64,000 nt of DNA, from assembly GCF_948472415.1 (NCBI RefSeq), contig NZ_OX419519.1, forward strand, positions 3,658,001 to 3,722,000, in the 5' to 3' direction. The position numbers and the translations under genes were made by a program. Positions 17,008-24,472 of this stretch are shown piece after piece. Within the stretch, counting starts at the first letter, position 1. Each line of letters starts with the position of its first letter. The DNA is from Kitasatospora fiedleri. Lineage in GTDB: Bacteria > Actinomycetota > Actinomycetes > Streptomycetales > Streptomycetaceae. The notes under the pieces were generated by a model that made no database searches, was not told the origin of the DNA, and worked only from the letters and a program-made list of their open reading frames with translations.

Positions 17008-17622
17008 TCAGCCCATGCTCTTCTGCCCGTCCAGCGCCTCCCGGATGATGTCGGCGTGCCCGGCGTGCTGCGCGGTCTCGGCGATGACGTGCAGCACGGT
17101 GCGCCGGGCCGACCAGCTCGTGCCGGGGGCGAACCAGGGCGCCGCGGGCAGCGGGTGCGAGACGCCCAGGTCGGCCAGCCCGGCCAGCATCTCGTCGGTG
17201 CCGCGGGCCGCCGCCTCGTACGCGGTGAGCACGCCGAGCAGGGTCTCGCCGGGCAGCAGCCGGAACTCGTCCGTGCGGGCCTGGATGTCGGCCTCGGTGA
17301 AGGAGCTGAAGTCCGGCATCGCCGAGGTGCCCCGGACGATGAACGCGGCCCACTGCCGCTCCACCGAGGTGACGTGCTTGATCAGGCCGCCGATGGTCAG
17401 CTCGCTGACGGTGGTGCGGCGGGACGCCTGCTCGTCGTCGAGGCCGCGGGCGGTCAGCCGCAGGAAGTGCCGGATGGCGCGCAGCTCCGCGATCAGGTCG
17501 GCGTGCTCGCCGGTCGGGCCCTCGGCGGTGGCGGCGGGGTACTGGCCGACCGCGGTCTCGACGGCCTCGGTGGTCTCGACGGCCTCGGTGGTCTCGGTGG
17601 TCTGCGCGGTCTCGGTGCTCAT
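17008..17622 (-). CDS. DinB-family (DUF664) four-helix protein
   Basis: A 204-residue protein with DinB-superfamily pattern: ELRAIRHFLRLTARGLDDEQASRRTT near the start, GLIKHVTSVERQWAAFIV and RTVLHVIAETAQHAGHADIIREALDG at the end. His residues in KHVTSVE and HVIAETAQHAGH are the usual metal ligands of mycothiol-dependent DinB-like transferases. The N-terminus has a Thr/Glu/Val repeat (TTEAVETTEAVET) from a short in-frame duplication. It is divergent from the WYL regulator at 17791, which may control it. Confidence 0.88.
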   Translation of the reverse strand: MSTETAQTTETTEAVETTEAVETAVGQYPAATAEGPTGEHADLIAELRAIRHFLRLTARGLDDEQASRRTTVSELTIGGLIKHVTSVERQWAAFIVRGTSAMPDFSSFTEADIQARTDEFRLLPGETLLGVLTAYEAAARGTDEMLAGLADLGVSHPLPAAPWFAPGTSWSARRTVLHVIAETAQHAGHADIIREALDGQKSMG

Positions 17623-17724
17623 GGTGGTCGCCTCTCCGAAGTGCGGTGCTGTCGCGGTGCCGGTGCGGTGCGGACGGGGTGCGCCCGGGTGCCTCGGGCC
17701 GGCTGCCCGGCGCGGTCCCCCTCG

Positions 17725-17746
17725 CTCCGTGTTCCACGCTACGGAG
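17725..17746. promoter_or_regulatory. inverted repeat between DinB and WYL-regulator genes
   Basis: CTCCGT (17725-17730) and ACGGAG (17741-17746) are separated by 10 bases in the divergent intergenic region. This is a plausible operator for the WYL or MerR regulator encoded just to the right; the assignment is inference. Confidence 0.4.
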
Positions 17747-17790
17747 CATTGCGGTCACCTTCCGTCCGCAATTGCCGGAGGATGGGACCC

Positions 17791-18777
17791 ATGGCCGACA
17801 CCAGTGCCCGCACCCTGCGCCTGCTCACCCTGCTCCAGTCCCACCGCTACTGGCCGGGCGGGGAGCTCTCCGCCCGGCTCGGCGTCTCCGCCCGCACCCT
17901 GCGCCGCGACGTCGACCGGCTGCGCGAGCTCGGCTACCCGGTGGAGGCCCGGCGCGGCGTCGACGGCGGCTACCAGCTGGCCGCGGGCGCCGCACTGCCC
18001 CCGCTGGTGATCGACGACGAGGAGGCGGTCGCGCTGGCCGTCGGCCTGCAGGCGGCGGCGGACGGCGCGGTGGAGGGCATCGCGGAGGCTTCGGTACGGG
18101 CGCTGGCCAAGGTGGTCCAGGTGATGCCGGCCCGGCTGCGCCGCCGGGTGGAGGCCCTGCGGGCCGTGACCGTCCCGGCGAACTGGCGCGTCGACACCAC
18201 CGCCCCGATCGACCCGGACGTCCTCACCGCCGTCGCCCTGGCCTGCCGGGACACCGAACGGCTGCGCTTCGGCTACCGGGCCGCCGACGGCACCCCCACC
18301 GAACGGCACGCCGAACCCTACGGCCTGGTCCGGCTCGGCCGCCGCTGGTACCTGGTCGCCTACGACCTCACCCGCCAGGCGTGGCGCACCTTCCGCCTCG
18401 ACCGCCTCTCCGCCCCCGCCGCCACCGGCACCCGCTTCCTGCCGCGCACCCTCCCGGCCGCCGACGCCGCCGATTTCGTCCGGGCCGGGCTGCAGGGCCA
18501 GCCCCGCCCGCACCGGGTCGAAGCGGTGGTGGACGCCCCCGCGGCGACGGTCCGGCAGAAGCTCGGCACCTGGGCCGAGATCGAGGAGGTGGACGCCGGG
18601 CGCAGCCGGGTGCGGATGGACGCCGACGCCCTGGAGTGGCCCGCGATGGCCCTCGGCTCGCTGGGGGTCGACTTCCGGGTGGCCTCCCCGCCCGAGCTGT
18701 CCGCCCTGCTGGCCGCCTGGGGCGAGCGCTTCACCCGCTGCACCGGCGGCAACGAGCAGGCAGAATCGGGGCGGTGA
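17791..18777 (+). CDS. WYL-domain transcriptional regulator (YafY/DeoR-like HTH)
   Basis: This 328-residue protein opens with a DeoR-like HTH (LRLLTLLQSHRYWPGGELSARLGVSARTLRRDVDRLRELG). A WYL domain follows around residues 165-230 (LRFGYRAADGTPTERHAEPYGLVRLGRRWYLVAYDLTR), and a WCX extension closes it. The ATG at 17791 is preferred because GGAGG at 17777-17781 is 9 bases away but abuts the alternative ATG at 17782. The stop overlaps the next GTG by 4 bp. WYL domains bind nucleic acid or small ligands; target unknown. Confidence 0.92.
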   Translation: MADTSARTLRLLTLLQSHRYWPGGELSARLGVSARTLRRDVDRLRELGYPVEARRGVDGGYQLAAGAALPPLVIDDEEAVALAVGLQAAADGAVEGIAEASVRALAKVVQVMPARLRRRVEALRAVTVPANWRVDTTAPIDPDVLTAVALACRDTERLRFGYRAADGTPTERHAEPYGLVRLGRRWYLVAYDLTRQAWRTFRLDRLSAPAATGTRFLPRTLPAADAADFVRAGLQGQPRPHRVEAVVDAPAATVRQKLGTWAEIEEVDAGRSRVRMDADALEWPAMALGSLGVDFRVASPPELSALLAAWGERFTRCTGGNEQAESGR

Positions 18778-19154
18778 CGACACAGCAGCTGCTCACTCCC
18801 GCCGAGGCCGCCGAACGCTCGGGGTTCAGCCTGGACACCCTGCGCTACTACGAGCGGATCGGCCTGCTCACCTCCATCACCCGCGCCACCAGCGGCCACC
18901 GCCGCTTCAGCCCCGACGACATGGGCTGGCTGGGCATCCTGCGCTGCCTGCGCGACACCGGCATGCCGATCGCCGACATGCGCCGCTACGCCGAACTCGC
19001 CCGCGCCGAGGGCCCGGACGGCCTGCGCGGCCGGATCGAACTGCTGGAACGGCACGACACCGCCGTCCACGACCAGATCGCCCTGTTGGAGCGCCAGCGC
19101 ACCCACCTGCGCGACAAGATCGACTACTACCGCAGCGTCCTCGCCGCCGACTGA
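18774..19154 (+). CDS. small MerR-family transcriptional regulator
   Basis: A 126-residue MerR protein (LTPAEAAERSGFSLDTLRYYERIGLL, HRRFSPDDMGWLGILRCLRDTGMPIADMRRYAELA) with a C-terminal coiled dimerisation helix. There are no metal-binding cysteines, so it is not a metal sensor; it resembles the redox/aldehyde-type AdhR/NmlR group. The GTG at 18774 overlaps the WYL gene stop (GTGA), so both are made from one transcript. Confidence 0.92.
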   Translation: MTTQQLLTPAEAAERSGFSLDTLRYYERIGLLTSITRATSGHRRFSPDDMGWLGILRCLRDTGMPIADMRRYAELARAEGPDGLRGRIELLERHDTAVHDQIALLERQRTHLRDKIDYYRSVLAAD

Positions 19155-19211
19155 CGCCCGGGTCGGACCGCTCCCCTCGGACCGACCGCTCCCCTCGGAC
19201 CGGCAGCCCCC

Positions 19212-19787
19212 TCAGACCCGGAGCCCGTCCACCACCAGCCCGAACAGGTGCTCGCTTCGCTCGGCCAGTACCGGCGCCTGGTCGGCGATCCAGCTGACGG
19301 CGTTGGCCAGCGCGAACAGGTCGGTGCCGGTGACGTCCGCCCGAATCCGCCCGGCCCGCTGGGCGGCGGCCAGCAGCCCGCCCCCGGCCTCCCGCATCGC
19401 CGTGCAGCTCGCGTGCAGCGGCGAGGCCGGGTCCCGGAGGGTGGCCAGCAGCGTGCCCGGCAGGTCCCGGTAGGCGCCCGCGCCCGCGCAGAACTCCCGC
19501 AGCCAGTCGACCAGCGCCGCCTCCGGGTCGTCCTGGTCCGCCGCCAACTCACCGGCCCGGAGGGCCAGTTCCTCGAAGCGCCGGGCGAGCAGCGCCTCCA
19601 GCAGCGCCTCCCGGTTGGGGAAGTGCCGGTAGAGCGTGCCCAGTCCGACCTCGGCCCGCCGGGCGACGTCCCGCAGCGAGGCCCCGGCGCCCTGTTCGAC
19701 GAGCACCTGCGCGCCGGCCTCCAGCAGCCGGTCCCGGTTGCGCCTGGCGTCCGCGCGCGGCGCCCGGGCGGTCGGCTCAACAGACAT
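19212..19787 (-). CDS. TetR-family transcriptional repressor
   Basis: A 191-residue TetR protein with HTH GASLRDVARRAEVGLGTLYRHFPNREALLEALL at about 33-65 and an all-helical ligand domain. The start could be 19787 (MSVEP) or 19808 (seven residues longer); neither has a good ribosome site, and 19787 is taken since it leaves the operator DNA outside the gene. It is divergent from the quinone oxidoreductase at 19894, and the gap holds two perfect 15-bp inverted arms, so it very likely represses that gene and itself. Confidence 0.92.
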   Translation of the reverse strand: MSVEPTARAPRADARRNRDRLLEAGAQVLVEQGAGASLRDVARRAEVGLGTLYRHFPNREALLEALLARRFEELALRAGELAADQDDPEAALVDWLREFCAGAGAYRDLPGTLLATLRDPASPLHASCTAMREAGGGLLAAAQRAGRIRADVTGTDLFALANAVSWIADQAPVLAERSEHLFGLVVDGLRV

Positions 19788-19801
19788 GCCACATCCCGTC
19801 G

Positions 19802-19855
19802 TTGACATTCGGAGCGCTGCTCCGTTTAACTTTCCGGAGCAGCGCTCCGTATTCT
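19802..19855 (+). promoter_or_regulatory. promoter with paired TetR operators in front of the oxidoreductase gene
   Basis: TTGACA (19802-19807) and TTTAAC (19825-19830) are separated by 17 bases and form a sigma70-like promoter reading right. The spacer is filled by CGGAGCGCTGCTCCG (19810-19824). Its exact reverse complement CGGAGCAGCGCTCCG follows at 19835-19849. A repressor bound here would block the promoter directly. Confidence 0.72.
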
Positions 19856-19893
19856 ACGGCAGCGCTCTCCGACCTGCGGAGGGGGAGACACCC

Positions 19894-20868
19894 ATGACGA
19901 TCGACAGCATGTGGGCGGTACGGCTGCACGCCTTCGGCGAGCCCGAGGTGCTGGTCCGCGAACGGGTGCCGCGCCCGGTGCCCGGCCCCGGCGAGGCCCT
20001 GGTCCGGGTGCACGCGGCGGGCGTCAACCCGCCCGACTGGTACGCCCGCCGGAACTTCGACAACATCCCGGCCGAGTTGCGCCCGCCGCTCACCCTCCCG
20101 CTGATCCCGGGCAGCGACATCTCCGGCACGGTCGCCGCCACCGGCCCGGGCTCCGGCTGGCAGGTCGGCGAACGCGTCCACGGACTGGTCAACTTCCCCG
20201 GCCGGGGCGCCGGTTACGCCGAGTACGCGACCGCCCCGGACGCCCACCTGGCCCGCCTGCCCGACGCCCTGGACCACCCGACCGGCGCCGCCCTCCCGAT
20301 GGCCGGCCTGACCGCCTACCAGTACCTCACCCAGCTGCTGCGCCCCGCGCCGGGCATCACCGCCGTGGTCAACGGCGCGGCCGGCGGCGTCGGCCACCTC
20401 GCCCTGCAACTCCTCCGGGCGGGCGGCGCCGGCCGGCTGATCGCGGTCGCCTCCGGCCGCCACCGGGACTTCCTGCACGAGCTGGGCGCCGACCGCTTCG
20501 TCGACTACACCGCCGGGCCGGTCGCGGACACCGTCCGGGACGCCGACCTGCTCCTCGACACCGTCGGCGGCCCGGACGCCCACCGCCTGCTCCCGGTCCT
20601 GCGCCGGGGCGGCCGGGTCGCCCCGGTCTTCCTCGGCGACTACCGCCGCGAGCACGCCACCACCGAACTCGGCCTGACCTTCAACGACCGCTTCTGGCAG
20701 GTCCGTTCCAGCGGCGAGGACCTCACCGCCCTGGACGCCCTGGTGGCGGCCGGCACCGTCCGGGTCGCCGTCACCGCCGTCTTCCCCCTCGCCGACGCCG
20801 CCGCCGCCCACCGCCGCGCCGAACAGGGCCACCTGCGCGGCAAACTGGTCCTGCACGTCGCCGACTGA
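19894..20868 (+). CDS. quinone oxidoreductase-like zinc-independent alcohol dehydrogenase
   Basis: A 324-residue MDR-superfamily enzyme: GroES-like part (MWAVRLHAFGEPEVLVRERVPRP, GVNPPDWYARR, IPGSDISGTVAATG) and Rossmann part with NGAAGGVGHLALQLLRAGG and LGADRFVDYT. The cysteine zinc ligands are absent, as in NADPH:quinone reductases. The ATG at 19894 follows GGAGGGGGAG. It faces a TetR repressor and its operators, the usual arrangement for inducible detoxification of quinones or electrophiles. Substrate not known. Confidence 0.92.
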   Translation: MTIDSMWAVRLHAFGEPEVLVRERVPRPVPGPGEALVRVHAAGVNPPDWYARRNFDNIPAELRPPLTLPLIPGSDISGTVAATGPGSGWQVGERVHGLVNFPGRGAGYAEYATAPDAHLARLPDALDHPTGAALPMAGLTAYQYLTQLLRPAPGITAVVNGAAGGVGHLALQLLRAGGAGRLIAVASGRHRDFLHELGADRFVDYTAGPVADTVRDADLLLDTVGGPDAHRLLPVLRRGGRVAPVFLGDYRREHATTELGLTFNDRFWQVRSSGEDLTALDALVAAGTVRVAVTAVFPLADAAAAHRRAEQGHLRGKLVLHVAD

Positions 20869-20908
20869 CGCCCGCCCCGGCCCGCCGCAGGTCGGCTACG
20901 CAGGCCGG

Positions 20909-21442
20909 CTACGCGGTCCGGGCGTCCCGCTCCCGGACCGTCACGGCGCCCCGGCGCTCCCAGCCCTCCGCCCGGACCACCACCTCCCCGATCCGGTCGA
21001 CCGCCCGGGCGATCTCCTGCGCCGGGTGCCGGAGCGGCGCGCTCATCCCGGCCAGCACGGCCAGCAGTGCCCGGAACTGTTCCAGCCCGGCCAGCCCTTC
21101 GCGGATCGCCCCGGCCAGGCCCACCAGCTCGCCGAGGAACGCGTCCGCACCCGGCACCTGCCCCGGCACCTCCCCCGGTGTCGACGCGGTGCGGAGCAGG
21201 TCCAGCACGGAGCCCACCGCCCGGTCGATCTGCTCCACGTGGACGGCGAACCGGTCCGCCCGCTCCCGCAGTTCACCCGCCGGTGCGGCCAGCGCCGCCG
21301 CCATCCGCCCGGTCACCGCGAGGCCGACGGACCCGGGCGCGTCCGGGCTCCACGCGTGCCGGACCTGCGGGCCGAACCGCTCCATCACCTCCGCAAGGTC
21401 GTTGATCGAGCGGGTCAGCGCGTTCACGTCCTCGCCCACCAC
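20909..21442 (-). CDS. helical protein of unknown function, last gene of the cyclase-like operon
   Basis: This 177-residue protein is predicted soluble and almost fully helical (LTRSINDLAEVMERFGPQVRHAW, ADRFAVHVEQIDRAVGSVLDLLRTA, LEQFRALLAVLAGM), suggesting a coiled-coil or bundle. No family is recognised. Its start overlaps the preceding NDT-like gene by 19 bp, so it is translationally coupled and probably works with it, for example as a scaffold or immunity partner; that role is inference only. Confidence 0.62.
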   Translation of the reverse strand: MVGEDVNALTRSINDLAEVMERFGPQVRHAWSPDAPGSVGLAVTGRMAAALAAPAGELRERADRFAVHVEQIDRAVGSVLDLLRTASTPGEVPGQVPGADAFLGELVGLAGAIREGLAGLEQFRALLAVLAGMSAPLRHPAQEIARAVDRIGEVVVRAEGWERRGAVTVRERDARTA

Positions 21443-22116
21443 CCCATGTCCGCCTCCACGGCGGCGAACCGCCCGAACCGCCCGGGACCATCCGGACCAT
21501 CCGAACCGCCCGAACCGCCCGAACCGCCCGAACCGCCCGAACCGCCCGGACCGCCCGGGTCGAGCAAGCCGTCCTCGCCGAGCACCCGCCCGGTACCGCC
21601 GAGCACCCCCGCCGGGGCCGGAATCCCGAACCCGGCCCGCAGCCCGGCGCGCAGCGCCCGCTCCAACTCCTCGCGCGCGCCGGCCAGTCCGCTCCGGCTG
21701 CGCTCGAACCGGATGGTCCGGATCAGCACGAGGTCGAACGGCGGACGCCCGTGCTCACCGAGTTGGACGGTCGGCCGCCCCAACAGGTGCCGGATGCCCA
21801 GCTCGTCCATGACGTGCGGGTCCCCGCCCGTGACGTCGGCGACCACCACGTCGGCGTGCATGACGTACCGGCAGACCTGCTCGGTGGTCCCACCGGGCCG
21901 GGCGGTCGGGTCGGCCCGGGTCGGCCGCAGGCCGACGCCGTTGCAGGCGGGCAGCACGACCTGCTCGTAGACCTCCAGCGCCTGCTCGTGGGCGAGGCGC
22001 TCCGGGCTCCCGTCCTCCTGGTCGCGGTCGCCGACCGGGCCGATGACGAGGCAGCTCAACGCGGCTGCTCCGGCCCGGGCGGGCCGGGCGGGCTGGGCGG
22101 GGCCGGTGACGGTCAT
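21424..22116 (-). CDS. nucleoside 2-deoxyribosyltransferase-like protein with Gly-Ser linker
   Basis: The N-terminal ~150 of 230 residues match the NDT-like fold seen in bacterial conflict and signalling proteins. SCLVIGPVGDRDQEDGSPERLAHEQA is the first strand and loop. ADVVVADVTGGDPHVMDELGIRHLLGRPTV follows, with the Asp and the Glu of DELG at the positions of the catalytic acid residues. A GGSGGSGG...GPDGPG linker leads to a short tail. NDT-fold enzymes cleave or transfer N-glycosidic bonds of nucleosides or nucleotides, such as effector nucleotide hydrolases. Start and stop overlap both neighbours. Activity not provable from sequence. Confidence 0.72.
   Translation of the reverse strand: MTVTGPAQPARPARAGAAALSCLVIGPVGDRDQEDGSPERLAHEQALEVYEQVVLPACNGVGLRPTRADPTARPGGTTEQVCRYVMHADVVVADVTGGDPHVMDELGIRHLLGRPTVQLGEHGRPPFDLVLIRTIRFERSRSGLAGAREELERALRAGLRAGFGIPAPAGVLGGTGRVLGEDGLLDPGGPGGSGGSGGSGGSGGSDGPDGPGRFGRFAAVEADMGWWART
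21464..21560. repeat. 9-bp tandem repeat encoding the Gly-Gly-Ser linker
   Basis: Plus-strand units of ACCGCCCGA, with variants CCATCCGGA and CCGCCCGGA, repeat about ten times. On the coding (minus) strand they give the flexible GGS-type linker of the NDT-like protein. Copy number is likely to vary between strains. Confidence 0.8.
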
Positions 22117-22406
22117 CCGCGCCCCTCCGGGTCGGCGTCCCGGGCGGCCGCGTACTGCGCGCCGCGCCGCAGGTCGTCGGCGTGGACCGGGACCTCCTCG
22201 ATGCCCAGGGCCCGGAGCAGGCCGGCCGTGGGGATGCGGTACTGCCGTCCCGGGCGCAGCACCGGGCAGGGGAAGTCCTGCTCCCTGAGGCGGCGGTATA
22301 CCGTGGCCGGGCAGAGCCCGAGGACGCGGGCCGCGGTGCGCACGTCGATCGTCAGCGGGAGGTCGAACACCTCGCTGAACCGCATGCCGCCCTGGACACC
22401 GCTCAT
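22113..22406 (-). CDS. excisionase-like HTH protein
   Basis: A 97-residue protein with a MerR/excisionase-type winged HTH at about 17-70. The segment LTIDVRTAARVLGLCPATVYRRLREQDFPCPVLRPGRQYRIPTAGL is the pattern of 'helix-turn-helix domain, excisionase family' proteins of actinomycete integrative elements. It overlaps the genes on each side by 4 bp (ATGA). It could regulate this operon or be a relic of an integrating element; the sequence does not decide. Confidence 0.8.
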   Translation of the reverse strand: MSGVQGGMRFSEVFDLPLTIDVRTAARVLGLCPATVYRRLREQDFPCPVLRPGRQYRIPTAGLLRALGIEEVPVHADDLRRGAQYAAARDADPEGRG

Positions 22407-23143
22407 CGCGCCGCTCCGGCCGGGCGCAGCGAGAGGGTGCCGACCACGGGGCCGCGCGGCCGGCGGGCCCGTCCCGCCACCTCGGCCAGGCCCATCCGTT
22501 GGGCCAGCGCGCCGAGCCGTTCCCCCTCCCGGACGGCGGCCGAGACGGTGGAACCGAGTTGCGCCGCCGACCGGTCCGGTGGGCTGATCGCCGACTCCCG
22601 TTCAGGTTCCCGTAGTTGTGCGTCGGCCGATGTCCCGTCGCGCAGCGCGTACCGGTCGGCGATCGCCGCCGCGTCCCGGCTCGGACGTTCCGGCCGGGCC
22701 GATTTCGCGGCGGCCCAGGCCCGGCCGGCGGCCCGGCCGAGCAGTCGGCGGGACGCCTCGGGGTGGTCGGGGTCGACGTCCGGGACGGCTTCCAGCAGGC
22801 CGGCGACGGCTTCGGCCTCGACGTCCCTGCGGTCCGCGGCGAGCCGGTCGGAGACCTTCCGGACGGTGCTCCGCAGGGCCGGCGAGAGCAGCCAGACCAG
22901 GTAGGTCGACCACTCCCCCTCCGGCCGTTGGGGGCGCTGGGCGAGCCGGATCGCCCGGGCCCACACCGCGCGGCCCTCCTCCGGGCCGGGCCGGTAGGCG
23001 AGGTCGCGGGCGGCGGCCGGGTCGAGCAGCCTCCGGTCCCCGGCCGGGCCGGGGACCTCCAGCCGGAGCCGGCGGTCCGGGTCGGGGTGGAGCACCCGGT
23101 GGTGGATGCTGTCGAGCAGGCCGGTGAAGGCGAGGGTCGTCAT
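22403..23143 (-). CDS. sigma-region-2-like helical protein of unknown function
   Basis: A 246-residue soluble protein. The middle (WSTYLVWLLSPALRSTVRKVSDRLAADRRDVEAEAVAGLLEAV, about 78-120) resembles the core helices of sigma-70 region 2, where DVE-x-E-x3-GLLEA mirrors the DxxQExxLgLwxA pattern. No region 4 HTH is evident. Similar stand-alone proteins occur in Streptomyces accessory regions. Overlaps with both neighbours (4 bp each) place it in the cyclase-like operon. Function unknown; the sigma comparison is my inference. Confidence 0.6.
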   Translation of the reverse strand: MTTLAFTGLLDSIHHRVLHPDPDRRLRLEVPGPAGDRRLLDPAAARDLAYRPGPEEGRAVWARAIRLAQRPQRPEGEWSTYLVWLLSPALRSTVRKVSDRLAADRRDVEAEAVAGLLEAVPDVDPDHPEASRRLLGRAAGRAWAAAKSARPERPSRDAAAIADRYALRDGTSADAQLREPERESAISPPDRSAAQLGSTVSAAVREGERLGALAQRMGLAEVAGRARRPRGPVVGTLSLRPAGAAR

Positions 23144-23430
23144 GGGTCGGTTCCTTTCGCTGTGGGCTCGTCGGTCGGACGGCCCGGTGGGGGCACGTGT
23201 CGGTCGAGGAGGTCGGCGGTGGCCCGGGTCACCCGGGCGAGCCGGCCCGCCGCCTCGCCCAGCCCGATCCGCACCAGGGCGCCGAGGCCGGGGAGCACCC
23301 GCACCTGCCCGATGTAGACGTGCACTTCGCCGATGTCCCCGCCGACCGCGAGGCCGCTGCCGACCTGCTGGTGCCCGCAGTTGACGCAGGCGCCGACGGG
23401 TTCGTACGCCGATCCGGGACCGTCGGTCAC
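23140..23430 (-). CDS. small CxxC protein of unknown function
   Basis: A 96-residue protein beginning VTDGPGSAYEPVGACVNCGHQQ. One CxxC pair (ACVNCGH) is present, too few for a full zinc ribbon unless His or a partner contributes. Next comes a Gly-rich beta segment (VGSGLAVGGDIGEVHVYIGQV) and a helical tail. The GTG at 23430 overlaps the stop of the cyclase-like gene (GTGA) and the gene end overlaps the next ATG. No family recognised; a small adaptor is possible. Confidence 0.58.
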   Translation of the reverse strand: MTDGPGSAYEPVGACVNCGHQQVGSGLAVGGDIGEVHVYIGQVRVLPGLGALVRIGLGEAAGRLARVTRATADLLDRHVPPPGRPTDEPTAKGTDP

Positions 23431-24260
23431 GGGCGGTGGACGATGGTGAGTCCGCCGTACACGTCCCCGGCGACGGCGGTGCCGTTCCCGACGGTCTGGC
23501 TGAGCCGCGCCCGGCGGGGGAAGTGCCACGGACCGTCCGGACCCCCGCCGGCCCCGGTCCCGGTCACCGCCCCGGCCCCGGTCACGGCCCAGGTTCGGGT
23601 GCCGGGCCCGCCGCCCGGGCCGCCGCCCGAGGGCGAGGGGACGTGCAGCCAGGCCGTCTGCCGGAACGCCGCCTTCCCGTTGACCGTGGCCTCCACCCGG
23701 GTGCACGCTCCCGGCCGCAGCTTGCTGTAGCCGCCGACCAGGACGTCCTGGTACACCCGGTCGGAGAGGACCGCGACCAGGTGGGTGACCGCGGGGTCGG
23801 ACTCGTCCAGCGCCCGTTTGAGCGGTTCGCTGTCCAGCAGCCGGTGCAGGTCGTTGCGGGCGGTGCCGTTGGCGTCGGGCGGGGTGCCGTCGATCGTGAC
23901 CGGCCCGAGGTGCAGGCTCATCCGCAGCCGCACCGGCGCGGTGCGGCAGCGGGCGTTGTAGGTGGCGGCCGCCCGGTCCAGGGCGGGGACGAACCAGTCG
24001 ATCACGGCCGGGAGGTGCCCCGGTGGGAAGCCCATCGCGAGCCCGTCCCCGCGCGGGGCCAGGAACGACCGCTCGTCGAGCACCTGCCGGAGCCCGGCCT
24101 CGACGAAGCTCTCGTCGACGAGTTCGGCGATCAGCCGGCTCGCCCCGGGCTGGGCCAGGGACGGCAGTTCGGAGAACCCCTTCGCGTCGAACGCCGCCAT
24201 CCCCTGGGCATCGGGCATCGGCACGGTGGCGTTTCCGGGGGCGGGTGGTGGGGTCGGCAC
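23427..24260 (-). CDS. class III nucleotide-cyclase-like protein
   Basis: The 277-residue protein shows, in order, class III cyclase landmarks. AFDAKGFSEL (about 24-33) corresponds to the DIxGFT strand with the first metal Asp; RGDGLAMGF (about 75-83) to the GDxxxxxF loop with the second metal Asp; and RMSLHLGPV then GTARNDLHRLLDS to the later strands with the transition-state region. The C-terminus ends in a Gly-rich beta repeat (VGNGTAVAGDVYGGLTIVH). The GTG at 24260 follows AGAGGAGAG with a 6-base gap, which decides the start. It is the first gene of a six-gene overlapping operon. Whether it makes a cyclic nucleotide is unproven. Confidence 0.7.
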   Translation of the reverse strand: MPTPPPAPGNATVPMPDAQGMAAFDAKGFSELPSLAQPGASRLIAELVDESFVEAGLRQVLDERSFLAPRGDGLAMGFPPGHLPAVIDWFVPALDRAAATYNARCRTAPVRLRMSLHLGPVTIDGTPPDANGTARNDLHRLLDSEPLKRALDESDPAVTHLVAVLSDRVYQDVLVGGYSKLRPGACTRVEATVNGKAAFRQTAWLHVPSPSGGGPGGGPGTRTWAVTGAGAVTGTGAGGGPDGPWHFPRRARLSQTVGNGTAVAGDVYGGLTIVHRP

Positions 24261-24349
24261 TGGCACTCTCCTCTGGTCGGCGGAGCGGGGCTCCACACGA
24301 GGATGTGCGGCGGGGGCCCCGGCCGTCCGTTCCCGGGATCGAAAAATCC

Positions 24350-24363
24350 GTGACGCAGCTCAC
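24350..24363. promoter_or_regulatory. CRP-type operator palindrome in the divergent promoter region
   Basis: GTGA-CGCAGC-TCAC matches the CRP/FNR-family rule GTGA-N6-TCAC exactly, and extends by one base on both sides (C...G). It sits 90 bp upstream of the cyclase-like start and 122 bp upstream of the Crp-like start, between the two. The position suggests autoregulation by the Crp-like protein, which is inference. Confidence 0.65.
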
Positions 24364-24472
24364 GAATCGCCCGGATGCCCAGATATCGGACGCCTGTCCG
24401 GTTGCCAGTCAAACCGCGATCCGGCCCTTAGCCCGTTCGGAAACTCGCGCGCACGGATCGCCCGGGGCCCCA

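Noticed and set aside
21464..21560. CRISPR array or separate repeat locus
   Set aside because: It is a coding 9-bp repeat that gives a Gly-Ser linker.
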